Source: Candidatus Olsenella pullistercoris (lineage in GTDB: Bacteria; Actinomycetota; Coriobacteriia; Coriobacteriales; Atopobiaceae). From it: a stretch of 38,882 nt of DNA. The translations under genes were made by a program, and so were the position numbers. The stretch is taken from assembly GCA_019116525.1 (NCBI GenBank), contig DXBM01000072.1:1-38882 (forward strand). Direction: 5' to 3'. This document shows, in pieces, positions 30,053-38,413 of the stretch; the first letter of the stretch is position 1, and each line of letters starts with the position of its first letter. The notes below the pieces were generated by a model that was given only the letters and a program-made list of their open reading frames with translations, made no database searches and was not told where the DNA came from.

Positions 30053-31339
30053 CTAGGCGCGCTCGGCCCGGGCGAGACGGGCGGCCACGAGCTTGACCGC
30101 AACGACAAAGACGTCGAGCGCCTGGCCGAGCTCCTCGAGCGAGGGGTAGGTCGGCGCGATGCGAATGTTGGTGTCGCGCGGGTCGCGGCCATAGGGCCAG
30201 GGGGCGCCTGCGGGCGTGAGCGTGACGCCGAGCTCCTTGGCGAGCGAGACGATCGCCTTGGCCGAGCCCTCCGGCCCCTCGAAGGAGACGAAGTAGCCGC
30301 CCTTGGGGTGCGTCCAGGTGGCGCACCCGAGCTCGCCGAGGCCCGCCGAGAGCTTCTCCTCCACGAGCGCGAAGCGCGGCGCCACGAGCGCGGCGTGCTT
30401 CTTCATGTGCTCGGCCACGCCGGCGGCGTCCTTGAGGAAGCGCACGTGCGCGAGCTGGGAGATCTTCTCCGGGGAGACGCGCATGGCCGAGAAGGCGCCG
30501 CGCAGCTCCGCCATGTCGGCCGGGCTCGCGGTGACCCATGCCATGCCGGAGCTGGGGAACGTCACCTTGGCCGTGGAGGCGAACTCGTAGACGAGGTTGT
30601 CGGCCCCCGCCTCGGCGAGCGCGTCAAAGATGTTGAGGAGCTCGTCGCCCTCGCCCTCGAAGGTGTGGACGGCATAGGCGTTGTCCCAGAAGATGCGGAA
30701 GTCGGGCGCGGCGGGCCTGAGGGCGGCGAAGGTGCGCACCACCTCGTCGGAGTAGGTGACGCCAGTGGGGTTGGCGTACTTGGGAACGCACCAGATGCCC
30801 TTGACCTGCGGGTCCCCCTCAACGAGCTCGCGCACGAGGTCCATGTCGGGGCCGTCCTCGCCCATGGGCACGGGGACGTTCTCGATGCCAAAGCTCTCGG
30901 TCACGGTGAAGTGGCGGTCGTAGCCGGGCGCCGGGCAGAGGAACTTGACCGTCCCCTGCTGGCACCAGGGCTTCTCGCCGGCGATGCCGTGGACGTAGCC
31001 GTGGAGCACGCACTCGTACATGAGGTTCAGGCTCGAGGAGCCCATGACGGAGACGTTGGCGGCGTCCACGCCGAGAAGCTCGGCGGCAAGGGCGCGGGCG
31101 GAGGGGAGGCCGTCGGGAGCGCCGTAGTTGTCGGCGTCGACCCCCTGGTCGGAAAGGTCGCTCTCGCTGGTGAGCAGGTCGAGCATGGGCTTGGAGAGCG
31201 CCGTCTGCTCCGGGCTCGGCTTGCCGCGGGCCATATCGAGCTTGAGGTTCAGGGCGCGCAGCCCCTCTGCCTCGCGCTCGAGCTCGGCAAGGGCGGCGTC
31301 AAGCTCGGGCGTGGTCATCTTCTGGTAGGCATTGGGCAT
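30053..31339 (-). CDS. Aspartate aminotransferase, subgroup 1c
   Basis: This PLP enzyme interconverts aspartate and 2-oxoglutarate with oxaloacetate and glutamate. The 428-residue protein belongs to the distinct PF12897-type class: VSVMGSSSLNLMYECVLHG (cofactor phosphate contact), NPTG at 190-193, the FWDNAYAVH Asp/Tyr pair and the Schiff-base Lys258 in EFASTAKVTF. The C-terminal NIRIAPTYPS supplies the substrate Arg. The start is the ATG at 31339 with AGGAGG upstream. Homologues are often annotated as generic or MocR-like aminotransferases, but there is no DNA-binding domain here. A -10 lies at 31369-31374. Confidence 0.88.
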   Translation of the reverse strand: MPNAYQKMTTPELDAALAELEREAEGLRALNLKLDMARGKPSPEQTALSKPMLDLLTSESDLSDQGVDADNYGAPDGLPSARALAAELLGVDAANVSVMGSSSLNLMYECVLHGYVHGIAGEKPWCQQGTVKFLCPAPGYDRHFTVTESFGIENVPVPMGEDGPDMDLVRELVEGDPQVKGIWCVPKYANPTGVTYSDEVVRTFAALRPAAPDFRIFWDNAYAVHTFEGEGDELLNIFDALAEAGADNLVYEFASTAKVTFPSSGMAWVTASPADMAELRGAFSAMRVSPEKISQLAHVRFLKDAAGVAEHMKKHAALVAPRFALVEEKLSAGLGELGCATWTHPKGGYFVSFEGPEGSAKAIVSLAKELGVTLTPAGAPWPYGRDPRDTNIRIAPTYPSLEELGQALDVFVVAVKLVAARLARAERA

Positions 31340-31363
31340 GTGGAATCCTCCTCTGGTCGGTCC

Positions 31364-31375
31364 GTCTGAGTATAG
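31364..31375 (-). promoter_or_regulatory. Likely -10 region for the aminotransferase
   Basis: The minus strand reads CTATACTCAGAC with TATACT as -10, about 30 bp before the start. The identical 12 bases precede the GH5-like gene at 11661-11672. The divergent small gene at 31440 has TACCAT at 31398-31403 as a possible -10. Confidence 0.4.
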
Positions 31376-31439
31376 ATGCAAACGGACAGCGAGCTGCTAC
31401 CATGTTCCACACGAAAACGAACGCTTACAGGGAGGCCAC

Positions 31440-31697
31440 ATGGACATGCGCTCCGAGGACTTCGGCGAGCTGCAGCGGCTGGTTGACTCCGTCTTTCCCC
31501 CAGGCGTGTCCTCGGCGGCAACGGCGGAGCGGGTCGACGTTGAGCTGCGCGCGGAGATCTTGGACCTGGCCAGCGACCTCATGGAGGTCGTGAGCGCGCT
31601 CCCGCCGCGCACCTACACCCGCCAGCGCCTCTGCGACCAGCTCAACTCCATCCTGACGGCCCGTGGCTGGGGCAACGTCTACGGAACGGTGGAGTAG
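31440..31697 (+). CDS. Small conserved-looking protein of unknown function (85 residues)
   Basis: The frame starts at ATG 31440 after AGGGAGG at good spacing and ends at 31697. The sequence is MDMRSEDFGELQRLVDSVFP, then a helical centre (ERVDVELRAEILDLASDLMEVVSAL) and a basic, Arg-containing end (PRTYTRQRLCDQLNSILTARGW). It is soluble and mostly helical; the C-terminal part could bind nucleic acid. It is not recognised as a family. It is divergent from the aminotransferase, with converging formamidase downstream and a 16-bp perfect GC palindrome (31697-31712) at its stop that may help termination. Confidence 0.75.
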   Translation: MDMRSEDFGELQRLVDSVFPPGVSSAATAERVDVELRAEILDLASDLMEVVSALPPRTYTRQRLCDQLNSILTARGWGNVYGTVE

Positions 31698-31758
31698 CGC
31701 CGCGCGCGGCGCCCGGAACGCGCGGTGATCCTAGGGCGCCGCGGTCCTTCTCGCCGCG

Positions 31759-32766
31759 CTAGTCGTTGCCAAAGCGCCCACCCGTGGTGGGATAGCCGTA
31801 GATCGAGCCGTCCTTGATCTCCATCTGGTCCTCCCACGGAAGGCGGTAGCGGCCCGCGGCGAGGTCCTTGATGTAGGTGAGGCCGGCGTCCGGCTCGCCG
31901 CCCGGCACCGCCACGTAGCCGCGGTGGCCGAGGTTGTAGATGTTGTTCTCGAGGCCCCAAGTGAGGCGCGCGTTGTCCGCCAGCTCGGGATAGATCTCGG
32001 CGGTAACGATCTCCCACGGGTTTCTCTGCCCCTGGACGAGCGTGGTGCCGTCGAAGTTCACCACCTGCCCCTCGCCGAAGTAGTAGAACGTCCCGTCGTA
32101 GCCGGCGAGGTTCACCGAGACCGTGTACATGAGGTTCTGCCAGGCGTTCGAGCGGTTGGTGAGGATCCACTGGTCGTTCACCTGCGTGGAGTAGCCCGAG
32201 ATGCGGATGTAGACGTTGCAGCCCTTGTACGCCGCCTCGCGCGCGAGCTCCGGGATCATGCCGTCGTGGCAGATGCAGACGGCGAGCTTGGAGCCGCCGG
32301 GGCCCTCGCAGACCGGCATGCCCAGATCGCCCGGGTACCACGGCTCGATGGGGTTCCACGGGAAGAGCTTGCGGTACTTGAGGGCGATGTCCCCGGAGGG
32401 GTTGATGATGATCGCGGTGTTGTAGGGGTTCTTGTTGGGGTCGGGGTTGCGCTCCATGATCGAGAAGACGCCCCAGACGCCGGCCTCCTGGCACGCGCGC
32501 GAGAACGCCTCGGTCTCGGGGCCGGGGATGTCGCAGAGGAACTCGTCGGTGAGCCACTTGGAGGTGTTGAGCCCCTGCGTGCTGTACTCGGGGAACACGA
32601 TGAGCTCGACGCCGGGGTAGCCTGCCTTGGTTGCCTTGAGCGTGCGCACGATGCTCTCGACCTGACGGTCGATGTCGGCCCGGCTGTTCACGACCGGGGC
32701 CGGAAACTGGATCGCCGCCACCAGAAAGCCCGTCCTCGGCTTGCTCATGCTGCCGATGCTGCCCAT
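31759..32766 (-). CDS. amiF: Formamidase
   Basis: AmiF hydrolyses formamide to formate and ammonia. The 335-residue nitrilase-superfamily protein is very close to Helicobacter pylori AmiF along its whole length, from [20 protein letters not shown] to [11 protein letters not shown]. The catalytic triad falls at the same numbers: Glu60 (FPEYSTQG), Lys133 (LKYRKLFPW) and Cys166 (CICHDGM). The long stretch [19 protein letters not shown] is characteristic. Length equals the Helicobacter enzyme within a residue. AGGAGAGGAG precedes the ATG. No amide transporter is next to it. Ammonia release for acid tolerance or nitrogen supply is the likely role. The strong similarity across phyla suggests horizontal spread. 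Confidence 0.96.
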   Translation of the reverse strand: MGSIGSMSKPRTGFLVAAIQFPAPVVNSRADIDRQVESIVRTLKATKAGYPGVELIVFPEYSTQGLNTSKWLTDEFLCDIPGPETEAFSRACQEAGVWGVFSIMERNPDPNKNPYNTAIIINPSGDIALKYRKLFPWNPIEPWYPGDLGMPVCEGPGGSKLAVCICHDGMIPELAREAAYKGCNVYIRISGYSTQVNDQWILTNRSNAWQNLMYTVSVNLAGYDGTFYYFGEGQVVNFDGTTLVQGQRNPWEIVTAEIYPELADNARLTWGLENNIYNLGHRGYVAVPGGEPDAGLTYIKDLAAGRYRLPWEDQMEIKDGSIYGYPTTGGRFGND

Positions 32767-32803
32767 GCCGCTCTCCTCTCCTTATGGGTGCAGAACACGA
32801 CCT

Positions 32804-32843
32804 ATTGTAGGGTCTGATTGTTTCGACCACTACATATTGTGGT
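32804..32843 (-). promoter_or_regulatory. amiF promoter with short inverted repeat
   Basis: On the minus strand TACAAT (32804-32809) is a good -10 about 40 bp before amiF. Just upstream, ACCAC (32826-32830) and GTGGT (32839-32843) flank an AT-rich 8-mer where the -35 should be, a possible operator. Confidence 0.4.
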
Positions 32844-32915
32844 TTCATCCCGGAGACGGCAGTGTTTCGGACGCGAGCGGCTGAAGCGCCGTCCGCCCGG
32901 CCCTCCGCAAGCCGG

Positions 32916-33045
32916 TTGTGAGCAACATCTTTGATGGATCTCATAAAAGATGTTGCTCACAAATCCGAGTTTGAACGCGATTCGTTCATAAAACGAGCCG
33001 TAAATGAACGTTCTTCTCGCCGCGCATAAAAGATGTTGCTCACAA
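32916..33045. repeat. Three-unit inverted/direct repeat element (GAGCAACATC type)
   Basis: TTGTGAGCAACATCTTT (32916-32932) faces its perfect reverse complement at 32946-32962 across a 13-nt loop. A third unit repeats the latter at 33029-33045, the direct match extending to 21 bp. Between units 2 and 3, CGTTCAT (32983-32989) and ATGAACG (33004-33010) form another stem, followed at once by an exact GGCGAGAAG word (33010-33021). The layout, one inverted plus two direct units, equals that of the elements at 18100 and 29927 although the sequence is unrelated. No gene lies in 32847-33202. Confidence 0.85.
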
Positions 33046-33107
33046 TCGAGAAGAACGGTGCGGATTTGGCACGGCGTCAAGCGCGGCCGGGCCGTCGGTG
33101 CAAAAGC

Positions 33108-33150
33108 AAGAAAAAGCCCCTTCCGCCACGAATCGAGCGGCGGGAGGGGC
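33108..33150 (-). terminator. Rho-independent terminator of yebC
   Basis: On the minus strand GCCCCTCCCGCC (33139-33150) pairs with GGCGGAAGGGGC (33116-33127) with one mismatch around an 11-nt loop. It is followed by TTTTT and further T-rich sequence (33108-33115). It lies about 50 bp after the yebC stop. A GGCGAGAAG word (33173-33184) sits between. Confidence 0.82.
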
Positions 33151-33202
33151 AAGAGTCCCTTGGATTGGGAGGGGCGAGAAGCCCTTGCGCGAGAAACGCG
33201 AC

Positions 33203-34003
<801 letters not shown>

Positions 34004-34098
34004 GCACATCCCCTTCGTTGATACATGGCATGAAACGCACTTACGATAGCGGAGGCCGGTCGCGTTGTAAAGGTCTCGCGCGGTGAGAAGCCCGCCCG

Positions 34099-34803
34099 TT
34101 ACAGGTCGTACTTGGCCACCACGCGCCTGATCGCGCGACGCCACGGCACCCAGATCACGCCGAGGAACGCAACCGTCGCGATTCCGTGCGTCACGTCAAG
34201 CGGCAGCGACGCCGCGCAGGCGACGAGCGCGGCCTGCCAGGTGAGCGGGTGGACGTAGCCGAGCACGTGATAGCCGTTCAGGATGAGGCCGTACACCAGT
34301 CCCGAGGCAAACCCCCAGCCAAGGAGCACGGCGGACCGCTCGAGCCACCCGCGCTCCCCCAGCACGCCACCGACGTAGCCCACGAGCCCCCACGCGTACA
34401 TCTGCCAGGGAGTCCACGGGCCCTGGCCAAAGAACGCGTTCGAGGCCAGCGCCGCGAGCGCGCCGACCACAAAGCCGCTGCGCCTCCCGAGCGCCGCGCC
34501 CGCCACGATGGCGATCGCCGACACCGGCTTGACGTCGGGCACCGGCGAGAAGAGCACGCGGCCCGCGGCGGCAACGGCAGCGAGCACCGCGGTGGGCATG
34601 AGCTGGCGCAGGGCCGGGCGGGACGCCTCGAAGCTCGTCAGCACGAGGCAGACCGCGAGCGCGGCCACTGCCATCGTCAGCCCGGCCGTCGCGCTCACCC
34701 CGGCGGCAGAGAGACCCACCAGCGCCACAGGCACGGCGAGAAGGGCCGGGGCCTCGAGGGCCGCCAGCCACCGAAAGCGCCGTGATTGTTCGCGTTCGAT
34801 CAT
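34099..34803 (-). CDS. ECF transporter S component, probably for a corrinoid
   Basis: The 234-residue integral membrane protein has six helices. The pattern around GRVLFSPVPDVKPVSAIAIVAG and NAFFGQGPWTPWQMYAWGLVG is characteristic of S components of the cobalamin-type (CbrT-like) ECF class. It would bind the substrate and pair with the EcfT/EcfA module encoded 500 bp upstream on the same strand. The acidic-protein gene at 34852 lies between in the opposite direction, so it is not co-transcribed in a simple way. The start at 34803 has no strong ribosome site. Corrinoid specificity rests on motif resemblance and on the DUF4430 lipoprotein and riboswitch candidate of the same locus. Confidence 0.8.
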   Translation of the reverse strand: MIEREQSRRFRWLAALEAPALLAVPVALVGLSAAGVSATAGLTMAVAALAVCLVLTSFEASRPALRQLMPTAVLAAVAAAGRVLFSPVPDVKPVSAIAIVAGAALGRRSGFVVGALAALASNAFFGQGPWTPWQMYAWGLVGYVGGVLGERGWLERSAVLLGWGFASGLVYGLILNGYHVLGYVHPLTWQAALVACAASLPLDVTHGIATVAFLGVIWVPWRRAIRRVVAKYDL

Positions 34804-34851
34804 GGGTACCAGTCTGCCATACCGCAAGCGCCCCACGGACGAGGAGACCCC

Positions 34852-35283
34852 ATGCTGTACATCGGAAACTTCAGCTACAACGACGACTCCGACAGCAAGG
34901 ACAACTACTGCCTCATGCCCTGCGTCGTAGAGGCGGACGGCCCCGAGGAGGCCATGGAGAAGTTCGCCTCCCACTTCCAAGAGATCCGGCGCGGGTCGGA
35001 CCTTCTCGACGGGGCGCACGAGATCTACCTCGACTCGCTCGCCGAGCTCGAGGGCGCGCCGAGCGAGCCCGTCATCTGTCAGTGGCAGAAGATCGTCCCC
35101 GCGATGGACGGGCTCTGCAGCATCACGAGCGCGCTGCCCGTCGTGGACGAGGGGGACGACTTCGCGAACGCCTACGCCTGGGGCGAGGACGATGACGACG
35201 AGGACGAGCACGCCCACTACGACGACCTCGATGACCTCGACGAGGACGACATGTCCGAGACGGAGCCGTTCCTGCTCTTCTAG
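34852..35283 (+). CDS. Acidic protein of unknown function
   Basis: The 143-residue protein starts at ATG 34852 after GAGGAGA. It opens MLYIGNFSYNDDSDSKDNYC, followed by a mixed alpha/beta region (CVVEADGPEEAMEKFASHFQ, AHEIYLDSLAEL, PVICQWQKIVPAMDG). The last ~45 residues are very acidic (runs of Asp and Glu) before a hydrophobic end FLLF. No known family is recognised. It lies inside the ECF locus on the opposite strand, divergent from the S component (48 bp) and convergent with EcfA (33 bp). Reading frame, ribosome site and codon use support a real gene. Confidence 0.75.
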   Translation: MLYIGNFSYNDDSDSKDNYCLMPCVVEADGPEEAMEKFASHFQEIRRGSDLLDGAHEIYLDSLAELEGAPSEPVICQWQKIVPAMDGLCSITSALPVVDEGDDFANAYAWGEDDDDEDEHAHYDDLDDLDEDDMSETEPFLLF

Positions 35284-35316
35284 GGTCGCGGCGCGAGCGC
35301 GCGACATCGCGCGGCG

Positions 35317-36723
35317 TCAGTCGCGGTAGAGCCAGGAGCTCGAGAAGAACTCTTCCGTGGGCTGCGTGAGGGCGAGCCCCCCGTCGAACATGAGCGAGAC
35401 GCTGTCCGCGACGGCGCGCACGAAGCCCATGTCATGGGTGGCAACGACAACCGTGGCGCCACCGTCTCTCGCCGAGGCCACGCGCTGGGCGACGCGGGCG
35501 CGCGCCGCGGGGTCGAGCCCCTTGGTCGGCTCGTCGAGCAGGAGCAGGCGGGGCCTCGTGAGCAGCAGCTTCTCAAGCGCGAGCAGCTGCTGCTCGCCGC
35601 CGGAGAGGTCATAGGGGTGGCGGTCCCGCGCGCCCGAGAGCCCCAAGCGGCGCAGCGCCTCCTCCACCTCGCGCTCGCCATAGCCCGCGCCGCGCGACCA
35701 CTCCCCAAGCTCGTCGAGAACCGTCTCGCACGCGAGCAGCGCCTTGGGCGACTGCGGCAGGAGCGCCTGACTCGAGGCCGCCGCGCTGCGCACGCGACCC
35801 CGCTGGGGCCGAAGCGTCCCCGCGAGCGCGGAGAGCAGCGTCGACTTGCCGCAGCCGTTGGACCCCACGAGCGCGCGCACCTCTCCCTCGTCGACTGAGA
35901 GGTCGAGCGCGCGCAGCACCCACTGCCCGTCTCGGGCGTAGCGCAGCCAGAGGTCGTCGGCGCGCACGAGCTGCCCTCCCCCGCGTCCCGCATGCTCCAC
36001 TTGTACCTGGTACAAGTGGGGCACCGTCGAGGCGACCTCCGCCGGGTCGAGCGGGCGAACCGAGGCGTCCCTCAGCTCAAACGCGCACGTGGCGTAGTCG
36101 CGCATGGCGGCGGGGTCGTGCGTGGCCACAACCACGGTGACCCCGAGGTCGCGGTTGGCACGGAACAGCAGCGACAGGAAGTCCCGCTCTGCGAGGGGGT
36201 CGAGCATGGATGTGGGCTCGTCGAGCAGGAGCAGGCGGGGCCGCATCGCGAGCGCCGCCGCGAGCGCGAGCGTCTGGCGCTGGCCGCCGGAGAGCTCCGC
36301 CGTGCGGGCGCGGAACCACGGTCCCATGCCCAGGTACGTTGCCGTCTCGGCGACGCGACGGCGCATCTCGGGCTCCGGCACCCCCAGGTTCTCCAGCCCA
36401 AAGGCCATCTCGTGCCACACGCTCTCACAGACCACCTGCGCGTCCGGGTTCTGGAACACGTAGCCCACCGTGCGCGCCGACTCTTGCGCGCCGAGGGAGC
36501 GCACGTCCCGGCCGAGCGCCCGCACGGAGCCGAGGAGCTCCCCAGCGGGGGCGATCTCTGGCTTGGCGAGACGCAGAAGCGTTGACTTCCCGGACCCCGT
36601 GGCACCAATGACGAGGGCGAACGCGCCCTCGGGCACCTCGAGCGAGACGTCGCGCAGCACGGGCGACCCCTCCGGCGCGCCCGCGTAGGAGAACGTCACG
36701 CCTCGATACGACAGGGCGCTCAC
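35317..36723 (-). CDS. ECF transporter ATPase with two fused nucleotide-binding domains
   Basis: One 468-residue chain carries both ATPase domains of the energising module. The first (about 1-225) has Walker A GATGSGKST, signature LSGGQRQ, Walker B LLLLDEPTSMLD and switch ATHD. The second (about 250-468) has GSNGCGKST, LSGGEQQ, LLLLDEPTKGLD and ATHD. All catalytic elements are intact. The linker is largely encoded by a 27-bp palindromic repeat (PHLYQVQVE; 35995-36021). The start is a GTG at 36723 overlapping the EcfT stop by 4 bp (GTGA), giving coupled translation; a much longer open frame upstream is a shadow of EcfT. It powers uptake with EcfT and the S component. Confidence 0.92.
   Translation of the reverse strand: MSALSYRGVTFSYAGAPEGSPVLRDVSLEVPEGAFALVIGATGSGKSTLLRLAKPEIAPAGELLGSVRALGRDVRSLGAQESARTVGYVFQNPDAQVVCESVWHEMAFGLENLGVPEPEMRRRVAETATYLGMGPWFRARTAELSGGQRQTLALAAALAMRPRLLLLDEPTSMLDPLAERDFLSLLFRANRDLGVTVVVATHDPAAMRDYATCAFELRDASVRPLDPAEVASTVPHLYQVQVEHAGRGGGQLVRADDLWLRYARDGQWVLRALDLSVDEGEVRALVGSNGCGKSTLLSALAGTLRPQRGRVRSAAASSQALLPQSPKALLACETVLDELGEWSRGAGYGEREVEEALRRLGLSGARDRHPYDLSGGEQQLLALEKLLLTRPRLLLLDEPTKGLDPAARARVAQRVASARDGGATVVVATHDMGFVRAVADSVSLMFDGGLALTQPTEEFFSSSWLYRD
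35995..36021. repeat. 27-bp palindromic element, copy 3, inside the EcfA linker
   Basis: CTCCACTTGTACC, a central T and GGTACAAGTGGGG form this copy with a single arm mismatch. It is transcribed with the ATPase gene and read on the minus strand as Pro-His-Leu-Tyr-Gln-Val-Gln-Val-Glu. It falls exactly between the two ATPase domains, where extra residues are tolerated. Confidence 0.85.
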
Positions 36724-37670
36724 GAGCGAGCCCCCTCGCGCGAGCGCGCAAGGATCTCTCGACACCGTGTTGCCCCATTTGTACCTGGTACAAGTGGGGC
36801 CAATGGGGCCGCCTCGCGCGCGCGTGCAAGGAGCTCGACGGTCGCGGGAAGCAGCGCCAGCGCGGCGGGGGCAACGTAGGCCCACCACGGCGCGCCGCCG
36901 GACATCGTTGGGTAGAAGCGCCAGGTCGAGCAGACGAGCCACGCCGACGCGCCACTCGCGCCAAGAAGGGCGAGAAGGGCGGCGAGCATGGCAACGTCTC
37001 GGCCCCGCAGGCGCTCCGGGCGCCACGCCGTCCGCTCGAGCCCCGACTCCCAGCCGCGGGCGCGCATCGCGTCGGCCCGCTCGATCGAGTCCTCCAGCGA
37101 CCAGGAGAGCAGCATCGTCGTGACGCGTGAGAGCTCGCGACGCAGCGGCGGTCGCTCCCCGGCGGACGTGCACGCCGCGAGCGTCGCGCGCATCGCGCGG
37201 GCCCTGCCGAGCAGCTGCGGCACGAGCTGCGCCGCCATCGAGGCCACGAGCGGCAGCGCGCGCATCCTGCGGCCCGCGAGCGCGAGCAGCCGGTCCTGCG
37301 AGAGCGCCGCGGCGGCATCCTCGAGCCACAGCACCGTGGCAACCATGAGCGCGCCCATCGTGGCACCGAACGCGAGGCTCTCCGCGTAGACGCTGCGCGG
37401 GCCGAGCTTCATCAGGAGCGTGGAGCCGGAGGCCGAGAAGAGCGGGTTGGCAAGGCAGACGAGCGCGAGCAGCGGGAGCTGCCAGGCAAGGCCGCGCGCC
37501 GTCGCACGGGCGCCGCGCACGAGCAGGGAGAACGCGAGCGCGCCCGCGAGCGAGACGGCCACGAGCGCGGGCTGGACCGCGAGGGCGGCGAGGGCGGCCG
37601 TCCCCGTGAACAGCATGGCGGGAACGGCCGCGTGGCATGACTCGAAGGCTGTGGGACGGGCTGCCGTCAC
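36720..37670 (-). CDS. ecfT: ECF transporter transmembrane component EcfT
   Basis: The 316-residue protein is the coupling membrane subunit. It has four to five helices in the first 120 residues and two long coupling helices carrying the paired Ala-Arg-type motifs: RAMRATLAACTSAG near 165 and DAMRARGWES near 210. A C-terminal pair of helices follows. The final ~20 residues contain copy 4 of the palindromic repeat, read as PLVPGTNGA. The start is a GTG at 37670, 14 bp after the stop of the lipoprotein gene. A GGCGAGAAG word (37671-37682) abuts it and could serve as a weak ribosome site. Confidence 0.87.
   Translation of the reverse strand: MTAARPTAFESCHAAVPAMLFTGTAALAALAVQPALVAVSLAGALAFSLLVRGARATARGLAWQLPLLALVCLANPLFSASGSTLLMKLGPRSVYAESLAFGATMGALMVATVLWLEDAAAALSQDRLLALAGRRMRALPLVASMAAQLVPQLLGRARAMRATLAACTSAGERPPLRRELSRVTTMLLSWSLEDSIERADAMRARGWESGLERTAWRPERLRGRDVAMLAALLALLGASGASAWLVCSTWRFYPTMSGGAPWWAYVAPAALALLPATVELLARAREAAPLAPLVPGTNGATRCREILARSREGARS
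36773..36799. repeat. 27-bp palindromic element, copy 4, inside ecfT
   Basis: CCCCATTTGTACC, a central T and GGTACAAGTGGGG form this copy. Read on the minus strand in the ecfT frame it gives Pro-Leu-Val-Pro-Gly-Thr-Asn-Gly, a different frame from that used by copy 3. It is preceded on the plus strand by CACCGTGTTG, the same flank as copy 2. Confidence 0.85.
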
Positions 37671-37684
37671 GTTCTTCTCGCCGG

Positions 37685-38140
37685 CTACTCGGTGAACTCG
37701 GTCACGTAGGTCCAGGTCACGACGTCGCCGTCAGAGAGCTCGTACTGGGAGCAGCCGACCTCGGCCATCTCGCCGTTGACCTCGAACATCCAGCCGCTCA
37801 TATCGCCGAAGTCCCCGCCGGCAAGGCCGCCTATGCCCTGCACGTACATGCCGTAGTCCGAGTCGGATGCGTTGACGTCGGCGCCGGTGGCGACCAGGGC
37901 GTCGTAGACCGTGGCGCCCTCGTCGACCTCGACCTCGGTGGACGTGGCCTCGCCCTCGCCGGCCGTGGCGTCAATCTCCACGGTGACGGCGATGGCGCTC
38001 TTGTCCTCGGCGCCCGAGCCGCCGCTCGAGGCGGCCGGGGCGGCGTCGCATGCCGCGACGGCCAGGGCGAGCGCGCACGCGGCAACGCCGCCGACGAGGC
38101 GCGAAAGGAAAGTTCTTCTCGACAGGTTCTGCTGGGGCAT
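37685..38140 (-). CDS. Tat-exported DUF4430 lipoprotein
   Basis: The 151-residue surface lipoprotein has a twin-arginine signal (SRRTFLSRLVGG, Arg8-Arg9), a hydrophobic stretch and a lipobox ending in Cys31 (LAVAAC). A Ser/Gly linker and a DUF4430 domain follow (about 48-151). The domain shows ATVYDALVATG, the MYVQGIGGLAGGDFGDMSGW loop and MFEVNGEMAEVGCSQYELSDGDVVTWTYV. This fold resembles the C-terminal domain of transcobalamin-type proteins. It directly precedes ecfT (14 bp), so it probably captures a corrinoid and passes it to the ECF transporter. The start is chosen at 38140 because the signal peptide begins there. Confidence 0.88.
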   Translation of the reverse strand: MPQQNLSRRTFLSRLVGGVAACALALAVAACDAAPAASSGGSGAEDKSAIAVTVEIDATAGEGEATSTEVEVDEGATVYDALVATGADVNASDSDYGMYVQGIGGLAGGDFGDMSGWMFEVNGEMAEVGCSQYELSDGDVVTWTYVTEFTE

Positions 38141-38164
38141 CGGTGCCTCGCTCTCTCCCGCGTC

Positions 38165-38321
38165 AGCGGGCGTCGGGAGGGCAGGGCAGCCAGCGGGCGC
38201 GCCCGCCGGCCTCGACACAGCCGTGTGCTGGTCCGGAGTCAAACCGGAATCCTTTTTTCATCACGTAGGCGTAGCAGCGATCGAGCCGTGCCCTCGGTAT
38301 GCGGTTGGTTCCAGTGTAGCA
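38165..38321 (-). promoter_or_regulatory. Promoter and candidate variant cobalamin riboswitch
   Basis: An extended -10, TGCTACACT on the minus strand (38313-38321), starts a leader of about 165 nt. Within it GGATTCCGGTTTGACTCCGG, then ACCAGCACACGGCTGTG (about 38216-38253), resembles the cobalamin riboswitch core (GGAAxCCGGTGxGAxTCCGG, then CxCGCxxCTGTG). A C-rich segment near 38180 could stand for the B12 box but is diverged. Downstream genes fit corrinoid uptake. A covariance-model search would settle it. Confidence 0.5.
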
Positions 38322-38413
38322 GGGGCGACGCTTGCGGGTAGCCCCGTGAAAGAAATCGGGCCGCGCGGGTAGACAAGGCGTATTTATCCCCTCTCCCGCA
38401 GAATCGAGACCGC

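Noticed and set aside
32916-33045. A short CRISPR array
   Set aside because: There are only three units, one inverted, with unequal spacing and no cas genes nearby.
34804-35307. A longer frame for the S component reaching 35307
   Set aside because: The added part is antisense to the acidic protein at 34852 and has no transporter similarity.
36724-37638. An N-terminal extension of the EcfA frame giving a 773-residue protein
   Set aside because: The extra 300 residues are an out-of-frame reading of ecfT. The GTG at 36723 overlapping the ecfT stop is the natural start.
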